Part shown: in pieces, positions 7,079-13,675 of the stretch
Position numbering within the stretch: position 1 is the stretch's first letter
Layout of the letters: the number at the start of each line of letters is the position of its first letter
From: a virus
Strand: one strand, 5' to 3'
DNA length: 20,012 nt
Virus record (IMG/VR): IMGVR_UViG_3300017917_002291
Location: 1 to 20,012 of that record
Position numbers and translations under genes: made by a program
The notes under the pieces: generated by a model
What the model was told of the DNA's origin: nothing
The model's input: only the letters and a program-made list of their open reading frames with translations
Databases searched by the model: none

Positions 7079-9095
7079 ATTTTCTCTGTAATGCCCATCC
7101 AGCATAGCTACCAGCATCTTCTTCTTGAGGTCTTTCTTGAGACTCAAGATAAAGTTTTAAGGCCCAATTTCCCAAAAATAATGCGGAATAAGAGTCGCGA
7201 CGAATACGCATTTTACTCTTACTTTGTTTTTTCATGTGACTAGGCAGGTCGAAGGTTGTAGTGCCCAACGAGCTAACCTTGACCTCAATTAAGGCGCATT
7301 CTTTTTTAACTAAGTCTAACAGAACGTCTTGTTGACCAATAAAATCATCAATATCACCTGCAATCCCATTTTCGGCAAAATCCGGATGGTTTTCCAGTAT
7401 ATATCTAACACTATCACTCTGATTACGCATCTTAGTCATAGCACTTTCACTTGGTAAACCTTTTGCGGCAAAGAGCAACATACGACGATTAAAACAGGTT
7501 TGCATATATTCGTTGGCAGCTTTTTGAAATGTTGAATGAAAATATTGCTTTTGAACAATAGCCCCATCAGTCTTATTATAACCTCTTTGTATATCTGATA
7601 CCAAATCATCAAAGTTTTCTTTACCAAAGTCCGCAAATTCTATAGCTTTTAAATTACGTTTAGCCTGTTTAAATTGTAAAGACTCATTACAAAAGTTAAT
7701 AAAATCCATGTTTGAACCTTGAGAAGTATCCACTGCAACATAGACGACATTAAAATTATTTAAAATGTATAAGAAATATGCAATATGATGTTCAGGTTTA
7801 GCACCAGCATTGGCATATTGGTGAACAACAAGCCCAACTTTTCTTACCGAATCATCAGAAAACTTTTTATTTACAATCTTAATGACGCACATAGCAAAAT
7901 GGTCATTTGTTTCTGAACCACCCAAGTTAGGGTCAATAGATACAATATATTCAGCACCCTTTTCCCCAACAATTTCAACTGTTGGGTCACTTGGGCCTTT
8001 TAATGTGCATTCTTCCATGACTTTGGCGCGAAAATATCCGTCAGAGTCTTGAACAAATTGCGCTTCATATTCACGTTTAATAACGGTTTCTGAATACATT
8101 CCTGATTCAATTTCTTCGCGCACGGCGGCATCAACACGGTCAGGAGGAGCAACCTTGTAAGATAATTGGTGAATCAAATAAGATGAAGGAATGTCGTCGC
8201 CTTCGATGACTTCCGCCTTAGCCTCTTTATCTTTATCTAAAAACGCCTTGTCTTTTTCATCTAATTTATTAATCATCTTATCATCTTGCGAATAGATGAT
8301 TTTTAAATACTTTTTATAGATTGAGAATAAGTCTTGCCAAGTATAGGAAGCGGACGAAATAATAATCATCTTAACATCAGATGCAAATTTAGTGCGTTCG
8401 CTTTCTTTCATTTTTCCGCGACGAATTAAACGACTTTCTCTTTCGCGAATAGTTTGACGACGAGTAGTTTCTTCTTCCGAAGGAGTGACTAAGAACGGCT
8501 TTAAAACGGTGTCGATAATGGTTTGAGAGACAAGCAATCCTTCGTCAATACCTAGAACAGAGCAACGATAACCACGAAGTTTTTCAGCATCACCTAACGG
8601 TAATGCGATAATAGATGCTCCGTTTTTAAAGTTAATTTCATAAAGGTCGGGTTTTTTACCAACAACTGCTCCGCTGCCAGTTTTCTTAATGCATTGTTTT
8701 AACAAAAAGCCACGTTTAGAGTTGGCCCATTTCTCAATATTTTCAATGATTTTACGACTCGAACGAAATGTTGGAGCAATCATAACAATACGTTTACCGG
8801 GATTAAATAAACAATATATGTAACAAAAATGAGAAAACAACCAAGATTTAGAATAACCACGACCAGCAACCGTCAAAGTAAAATTTTTGTTTAGCCAACC
8901 TTTAATTAGTAAACGCTGGTCAGGATATAACTTTAATCCAGTAAGCCAGAAAACTAGCATACCAACATTATACATAACAAAACGTCCAAACGTTTTGCGG
9001 GCAGTTTCTTCCGGCAGTTCACCTTTTAGTAGCTCTAATTCTGCATTAACGTCTACCTGCGGTTTAATGTTTTTGTTACCTTCTACCCAAGCCAT
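7077..9095 (-). CDS. Terminase large subunit (packaging ATPase/nuclease)
   Basis: 672 residues with the two expected domains. ATPase: Walker A-like AGRGYSKS (77-84, with Ser at the position where Gly is usual, a variant common among phage terminases), Walker B VLGIDE (180-185, Asp184 and Glu185), and a coupling motif SSAS (247-250). Nuclease, RNase H-like: YIVSIDPN (Asp388), VAVDTSQG (Asp456) and a C-terminal acidic cluster GDIDDF (580-585). It would dock on the portal, pump DNA into the prohead and cut the concatemer. The start overlaps the stop of the nuclease gene as TAATG and has a strong Shine-Dalgarno (AAAGGAG, 7 bases away). An inserted charged region at about 205-300 separates ATPase motifs from the linker. 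Identification is from motifs and gene order. Confidence 0.92.
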   Translation of the reverse strand: MAWVEGNKNIKPQVDVNAELELLKGELPEETARKTFGRFVMYNVGMLVFWLTGLKLYPDQRLLIKGWLNKNFTLTVAGRGYSKSWLFSHFCYIYCLFNPGKRIVMIAPTFRSSRKIIENIEKWANSKRGFLLKQCIKKTGSGAVVGKKPDLYEINFKNGASIIALPLGDAEKLRGYRCSVLGIDEGLLVSQTIIDTVLKPFLVTPSEEETTRRQTIRERESRLIRRGKMKESERTKFASDVKMIIISSASYTWQDLFSIYKKYLKIIYSQDDKMINKLDEKDKAFLDKDKEAKAEVIEGDDIPSSYLIHQLSYKVAPPDRVDAAVREEIESGMYSETVIKREYEAQFVQDSDGYFRAKVMEECTLKGPSDPTVEIVGEKGAEYIVSIDPNLGGSETNDHFAMCVIKIVNKKFSDDSVRKVGLVVHQYANAGAKPEHHIAYFLYILNNFNVVYVAVDTSQGSNMDFINFCNESLQFKQAKRNLKAIEFADFGKENFDDLVSDIQRGYNKTDGAIVQKQYFHSTFQKAANEYMQTCFNRRMLLFAAKGLPSESAMTKMRNQSDSVRYILENHPDFAENGIAGDIDDFIGQQDVLLDLVKKECALIEVKVSSLGTTTFDLPSHMKKQSKSKMRIRRDSYSALFLGNWALKLYLESQERPQEEDAGSYAGWALQRK

Positions 9096-10045
9096 TATAA
9101 TGCTCCTTTCTCAGTAGCATACTCTAGGTCAATTCTTTTAACCTGTTCACCCATTTGAAATATACGTAATAATTTACGACTAGCGTCGGCGCGACCGTTG
9201 GCAAATACAATTTGAAAGTTAAGTGGATATTTAACAAGTAAATCACGCATATTCTTAAAAATATGCGAAGGAGAAGCCTTACCATGTCGCATCCAAGGTA
9301 ATTCATTAAAACTTAAAGCATCATCAATAGATGATTCAACAATCATAATTATGTAACTATTAGACTCGACGGCACGAGCTAATTCTCTGTCAATACGTTC
9401 ATAAGAACTATCTTCGCTTTTCTTTTTTCTTTCAATTTTACGTGATGATAAGGAGCCGACAAAATCATTCAAAGATTTGCGTTCAATATAAATATTCTGA
9501 TTAAATGGTTCAGCTAATCCATAATCACCAACATCTAATTTTTTAATTTCAGTATTAAGTGAAAATTTTAAAGGAGTTTGTTCACGTGTGTCCTGAATCA
9601 AAGTAGCCTTTTCTAAATCACGTGTAAATACAGGCTGCTCATCATAAAAACGAGCTTCAAATCCAAGGTCACTGGTAATATTGTAATATCCACCCATTCT
9701 GTCAAAATAAGACATAGATGGACAGCACAAGGAACGTAATTCGGCTTGGGTCGGAGCGAAACGTAAGTTTTTGGAAACTTTACGTTCTTTAAGCCAATTA
9801 ATAGCCCACTTTAAACCTTCTTCCTTATTCTTTAGAACCCATTTTCTCATGTTTTCTTTGTTGACAAAATCAGTGGAAAGATATTGTTCGGCAGTTTTAA
9901 ATGGGATATCTTCACCAGTTAGCAAATCTTTGCGACGAAGATAGGTCAAATAATAAGTCTCACGCTTCATATGACTTTTAATATAGTCATGCAAAGCGTC
10001 TAAATTTTCATGCTCAGTATTGTCTATATGGCAAATTACACTCAT
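9095..10045 (-). CDS. ERCC4/XPF-family nuclease domain protein
   Basis: 316 residues. The C-terminal part (about 145-290) carries the complete ERCC4 nuclease signature: LIQDTREQTPL (Asp152), DVGDYGL (Asp174) and IYIERKSLNDFVGSL (Glu188, Arg189, Lys190, Asp194), equivalent to the GD...ERK...D metal site. This family cuts branched DNA or flaps. The N-terminal part (about 1-110: ICHID...LHDYIKSHM, YYLTYLRRKDLLTGEDIPF, STDFVNKENMRKWV) resembles a domain I associate with phage nucleases that often begin with a C..C...H zinc finger, here apparently degenerate with metal ligands missing. ATGA overlap with the gene before and TAATG overlap with terminase tie its expression to packaging. A role in trimming branches from replicating DNA before packaging is plausible but inferred; recombination or repair is the alternative. 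Confidence 0.85.
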   Translation of the reverse strand: MSVICHIDNTEHENLDALHDYIKSHMKRETYYLTYLRRKDLLTGEDIPFKTAEQYLSTDFVNKENMRKWVLKNKEEGLKWAINWLKERKVSKNLRFAPTQAELRSLCCPSMSYFDRMGGYYNITSDLGFEARFYDEQPVFTRDLEKATLIQDTREQTPLKFSLNTEIKKLDVGDYGLAEPFNQNIYIERKSLNDFVGSLSSRKIERKKKSEDSSYERIDRELARAVESNSYIIMIVESSIDDALSFNELPWMRHGKASPSHIFKNMRDLLVKYPLNFQIVFANGRADASRKLLRIFQMGEQVKRIDLEYATEKGAL

Positions 10046-11385
10046 TGTTGTCCCATCATTGCCTCGTTTTTGGTCATACCGGCGATTAACGCGTATGAAT
10101 CCTCAAGAGAAGAAATACGTTCCATTTCAGCCGCGTCTTCCATATGTTCCCTTTTAGCCAGCGCAATCAGCTCTCCACGAGTCTTTTCTTGAACCCACAA
10201 GTTGATTAAGTTAACCAGCGCGTCATTTTGATTAGCTTTATTATCTAATCTGTCCTTACGCGAACCGGCAACGCTTTCAATTAAGCCTTTTAAGCGACCT
10301 TTGCTCTTGTCCAACTTTTCGCGCAATGAATTAACAGATTCAACCAAAGACATAGACAATTTAGCCTTCTCATTATCTTCCGAATCAAGACATTCATCAA
10401 TTTTACGCTCCTGTTTTATTACAGAACGTTCAATTTGAGAAACGGAAACTGTTTCAGATGCGACAGAAATATACATATCTACTTCTTCTGGCGTTAAATC
10501 GCCAGCTTTGTCTTGCACCTGACGAACAAAAGTCGATTCAAATAAATCGCGGTCGGCTTTTTTGTCATATTGACTAGCTTGTAATATGAATTTAGTCGAT
10601 TGCATGTAGCTCAATAACGCTTTAATATTTTTTTCCTGCGAGGGACGCATATTGGCAGGGTCATATAAAGCTTTTGACGGTTCTACCGGGTTACTTACAT
10701 ACCGATTTACTAAACCAATTGCAGCAGCATAGTTTTTTGGAGCCTTGTAACGTTTATTATCTACCGGTTCGTCCCAAATATCTATCGCATCTTCATTTGA
10801 TTCCTTGATAAAACGCGCAATGGCCAAATATTCTTGAGCCAAAGGCATGAAAGTCATATCAGGGAAAAGAAGTTTAAAAATCTCTTTTGGCGGCGTAGGA
10901 TTTTCACTATTAATCATCGCCAAAATTGAATTTTTTTGGTGTTCGTTGAGCACATACGGTCCCTTTTTGACCTTATCAGCAGTTGTTTTTACTTTAACTG
11001 GCTCACCATTTTTAGAAAGACTGCTAATGAATAGTCTTACACTTTTACCTTCGGTATGATGACCATTCAAATCGGGATTATTGAATGTTTTTTGGGTCAA
11101 AGTCTTTAAATCCATTTTTTCAAAGTTATCTTTGACAAATTGTTTTTGTTCTTCGGTCAATTCGATAGTTTGATAATTAGCATTCGAATAATTTCCCTGT
11201 CTTTTTGTCTTTTCTTCTGGTTTATTATCTTTACCAGAAGCCGTGGCAATAAATTCTAAAGCTTCTTCTTTAGTTTCAAAAGATTGTTTGTCTTCAAACT
11301 CAGGATTTGAAGGAAAAATAATAGTAACAATCCATTTACCGTCTATTTCAGTTGGTTCAGAAAATTTTGCCCATTCTTGACTCAT
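10042..11385 (-). CDS. Unrecognised 447-residue protein in the terminase operon
   Basis: I do not recognise the family. The first about 60 residues look like a small alpha/beta unit (WIVTIIFPSNPEF, then ETKEEALEFIAT). A Lys/Asn-rich linker (54-70) follows, then several helical segments. One (about 74-125, TIELTEEQKQFVKDNFEKMD followed by KTLTQKTFNNPDL) looks like a helix-turn-helix-type fold. Residues about 325-395 form a charged coiled coil. The C-terminus is helical and Met-rich. It overlaps the sigma-like gene by ATGA and the nuclease gene by ATGA; its start has a GAAGAAGG ribosome site. No separate terminase small subunit is visible, and a DNA-binding-plus-coiled-coil protein just upstream of the large subunit could fill that role. 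This is a guess from position only. Confidence 0.8.
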   Translation of the reverse strand: MSQEWAKFSEPTEIDGKWIVTIIFPSNPEFEDKQSFETKEEALEFIATASGKDNKPEEKTKRQGNYSNANYQTIELTEEQKQFVKDNFEKMDLKTLTQKTFNNPDLNGHHTEGKSVRLFISSLSKNGEPVKVKTTADKVKKGPYVLNEHQKNSILAMINSENPTPPKEIFKLLFPDMTFMPLAQEYLAIARFIKESNEDAIDIWDEPVDNKRYKAPKNYAAAIGLVNRYVSNPVEPSKALYDPANMRPSQEKNIKALLSYMQSTKFILQASQYDKKADRDLFESTFVRQVQDKAGDLTPEEVDMYISVASETVSVSQIERSVIKQERKIDECLDSEDNEKAKLSMSLVESVNSLREKLDKSKGRLKGLIESVAGSRKDRLDNKANQNDALVNLINLWVQEKTRGELIALAKREHMEDAAEMERISSLEDSYALIAGMTKNEAMMGQQ

Positions 11386-12092
11386 ATTAAACCTTCTTCA
11401 GAAATAATTTCTTTTGCAATTTGTTTAAATTTAATTGTAGCGGCTCTAATTTGTAAATATCCGTGAACATCACTATTAGATTGTTTTTTATAACCCATAA
11501 TTTTGCCCACTTCTTCAGGATTTTTGTGCTCAATAAATAACAAACGATAAATTTTGGCCTCATCTTTAGACAAATGTTCCATAATTTTCTCGTCAATTAC
11601 GACCTTTGCTTTATCTATATCTAAAAAGTCAGATTGAATATTATGAGATTCGTCAATATGATTTTCAATGGAAAGAGGGGTAGAAATAGCAAATTTTGCC
11701 TGCTTTTTCTTTTCCCATTTTGCATAAAATTGACAAGAAGCGTCTTGCATTCCACTACCAGAGCCATTTTTTTCTGTCCAAGCGCATCGCCCACATCCTA
11801 AATTATAGGAACAAGGGGCTCCATAAGCATTAGCAGCATTACAAGGCTTTGCAACACGATAAAGATTATCGCGAAGAAGATTATGTATCGTATTTGTAAT
11901 TAATTTATTAACCCAACGGTCTAAAGGCTTAGAACTGTCGTATGAATCAAAATTAGCCCAAATACGTTCAATAATTGTAGCGGAAACGTCTTCCCATGCG
12001 ATTGTCGTAAGACGCCAAGTAGTTTTACGACGTTCAACTAGACGCTCTATTTCCTTGTAATTAGTCTTAAATAAGGCTTCTTTGTTGTCCAT
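11382..12092 (-). CDS. Phage RNA polymerase sigma-70-like factor with cysteine cluster
   Basis: 236 residues. Residues 31-80 resemble sigma region 2 (AWEDVSATIIERIWANFDSY, then KPLDRWVNKLITNTIHNLLR), including the acidic/aromatic helix that contacts polymerase and the helix that reads the -10 element. Residues 172-226 resemble region 4 (LSKDEAKIYRLLFIEHKNPE, EVGKIMGYKKQ..), a helix-turn-helix. Between them lies a segment with Cys84, Cys94, Cys100, Cys103 and Cys120 (AKPCN, GAPC, LGCGRCAW, DASCQFYAKWEKKK) that could bind zinc. I know a family of phage sigma-like proteins with such a Cys/WEKKK insert, which supports the call. It would redirect host RNA polymerase to phage promoters, probably late ones. 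It follows the zinc-ribbon gene by a TAATG overlap and is coupled by ATGA to the next gene. Confidence 0.8.
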   Translation of the reverse strand: MDNKEALFKTNYKEIERLVERRKTTWRLTTIAWEDVSATIIERIWANFDSYDSSKPLDRWVNKLITNTIHNLLRDNLYRVAKPCNAANAYGAPCSYNLGCGRCAWTEKNGSGSGMQDASCQFYAKWEKKKQAKFAISTPLSIENHIDESHNIQSDFLDIDKAKVVIDEKIMEHLSKDEAKIYRLLFIEHKNPEEVGKIMGYKKQSNSDVHGYLQIRAATIKFKQIAKEIISEEGLI

Positions 12093-12553
12093 TACTTGCG
12101 AGACTTACGTTTTTTTGGTGCAGCCTGACTAGCAGCAGCCTGTTGTTCAAGTATCGGGCGCAAAATAGAACCAAGTGATGTAGTTTTTTCAGGCTCTTCC
12201 ATCTGAATAATAAAATCCTGAGAACTAATAGAAGCAGCAAGTTCAGCAGCTTGTGCAGAAACTTCATTTAAATCTACATAATCACTTTCTTCTCCGTCAT
12301 TCTGTATTACAGGCTGGTGTGTAGGTGTTTTTGGTTGAAAACGAGCCGTAATATCGTTGCCACGAGCATCAATTATTCTACGAGTCGGAGGTGTAATAGT
12401 TTGAGGCGTGCTTGGTAATGGAGCAGTAATAGCTGAAGCGGCAGCTAATGTAAAAACTTTATCCATATCCTTCACGCATTTAGCGCATACCTTAGGTTTT
12501 TCCGTAGTCCACGTATTTTTAAAGCCGCAATGAGGGCAATACTTGTTATTCAT
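12092..12553 (-). CDS. Zinc-ribbon protein, putative transcription partner
   Basis: 153 residues. The N-terminus has a four-cysteine zinc ribbon, CPHC (Cys6, Cys9) and CAKC (Cys23, Cys26). The rest is low complexity: a Pro/Thr/Ala linker, an acidic stretch near residues 84-96, an Ala-rich helix, and a very basic end KKRKSRK. Such a layout suits a protein that bridges nucleic acid or polymerase with a partner. Its stop overlaps the start of the sigma-like gene (TAATG), so the two are made together; a joint role in transcription switching is inferred. The start has a Shine-Dalgarno (AAGGAACAAGG) and follows a near-consensus host-type promoter within 30 bases. No enzymatic motif is visible. Confidence 0.75.
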   Translation of the reverse strand: MNNKYCPHCGFKNTWTTEKPKVCAKCVKDMDKVFTLAAASAITAPLPSTPQTITPPTRRIIDARGNDITARFQPKTPTHQPVIQNDGEESDYVDLNEVSAQAAELAASISSQDFIIQMEEPEKTTSLGSILRPILEQQAAASQAAPKKRKSRK

Positions 12554-12571
12554 ATCCTTGTTCCTTATTTA

Positions 12572-12600
12572 ATAATAACATTAAACCTTGGTATTGTCAA
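12572..12600 (-). promoter_or_regulatory. Host-type sigma-70 promoter candidate for the regulator operon
   Basis: Minus strand TTGACA (12600-12595), exactly 17 bases, then TATTAT (12577-12572): a perfect -35 and a 5/6 match -10 at optimal spacing. It overlaps the last codons of the lipoprotein gene, and transcription would begin near 12565, about 12 bases before the zinc-ribbon ATG, just including the ribosome binding site. The exact fit argues for function; AT-rich DNA produces chance TATTAT often, but a perfect TTGACA at 17 bases directly before an operon is less likely by chance. Confidence 0.55.
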
Positions 12601-13675
12601 CTTTATCAGTTTCAGAAGTAGCTTTTGGATTAATTAAACCAGATTTAGCCAATTCTTCCATTTGAGCCTTACCCCAAAATGAATTACGGTCTCCTAAACG
12701 ATATTTTAAATGTTCGGAAGCCTTTTCCCAAGCGTCATTTTTAATAATTTCGGCTTCATCTCTAAGGTCTTGCCAAGCAGCCGTAACTTTAGTATGTAGT
12801 GTTTTAATTTTCCATGCTCTATAAAGTCCATAACCTATACAGACAAAAACAATTAATAAAACTCCTCCGGTTGCATAATAAAACCACGGTTGATGTGTTA
12901 GCCAATCCAAGAATATACTAACTAGGCCAATAATTACACCAGCTAATATTAAACCACCACCTTCAAGAACCATTTTAAGAACAGCTAATAAAAGTGCGCC
13001 AATAACAATTAAACTAATACCAGCGATACGGGCTCCATTGGTCCACCAAGACTTTTCCTTCTCTTCGTATTTTTGTATTAAGTCTTTAATTTCCTTGTCT
13101 TTTTGGTTAATTTTATTTTGCAAATTAATCTTAGCATTTTCCTGTTCTTTTTCAGATTCAATTTTAAGTTTAGCAATTTCAGCATCACGTTTTGTTATTT
13201 CTTCATCACGTTTTGCAATTATATCTTCTTTTTCTTTTATCTGTTTACGAACAAGGCTAATCTCATTTAAAACCTCACTATATTTTTGACGAGCCTCGTC
13301 TCTTTGTCCCGTTATAATCAGCATAACACGTTCTAAAGCGCGAACTGTTTCAGCCGGGTCATCGTTCGGTAATCTTTTTTGAGCTACTTCTCCTTCTGCC
13401 TGTATAGCTTCTTTTGGTAATGCGGGCTCAACATATTCATTGGCTTTTAAAATACCTTTAATTGACGACGCTGCTTTTGCCGCCTCTAATTGCTGTTGCT
13501 CATTCAGGTTTTTTAAATCTTTAACTTGATTATTAAGAGTTAAAATTTGATTGTCTTTTGAAGCTAGTAATTCAGTAGTTTTGTTTCCTTGAGGAGCAAC
13601 CAATGTATTTGCAGTTTCACAACCAGTTAAAAATAAAAAAGAAGATAAAAATAAAATTTTAAATATATTAAACAT
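12581..13675 (-). CDS. Lipoprotein with long coiled coil and three membrane segments
   Basis: 364 residues. N-terminal lipoprotein signal: basic start, hydrophobic core, lipobox LTGC with Cys19 as the lipid site and Glu20 after it (not Asp, so outer-membrane sorting is likely if the host is Gram-negative). Residues about 33-72 and 110-208 are charged heptad-like coiled coil. Three hydrophobic segments follow at about 216-236, 239-259 and 264-286, then a soluble tail of about 75 residues. One protein would thus be anchored in the outer membrane at its N-terminus and the inner membrane near its C-terminus, a topology like a unimolecular spanin but much larger and with several membrane passes. 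A superinfection-exclusion or envelope-anchoring role is an alternative. The start overlaps the tailspike gene by 8 bases and lacks a Shine-Dalgarno. Confidence 0.75.
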   Translation of the reverse strand: MFNIFKILFLSSFLFLTGCETANTLVAPQGNKTTELLASKDNQILTLNNQVKDLKNLNEQQQLEAAKAASSIKGILKANEYVEPALPKEAIQAEGEVAQKRLPNDDPAETVRALERVMLIITGQRDEARQKYSEVLNEISLVRKQIKEKEDIIAKRDEEITKRDAEIAKLKIESEKEQENAKINLQNKINQKDKEIKDLIQKYEEKEKSWWTNGARIAGISLIVIGALLLAVLKMVLEGGGLILAGVIIGLVSIFLDWLTHQPWFYYATGGVLLIVFVCIGYGLYRAWKIKTLHTKVTAAWQDLRDEAEIIKNDAWEKASEHLKYRLGDRNSFWGKAQMEELAKSGLINPKATSETDKVDNTKV

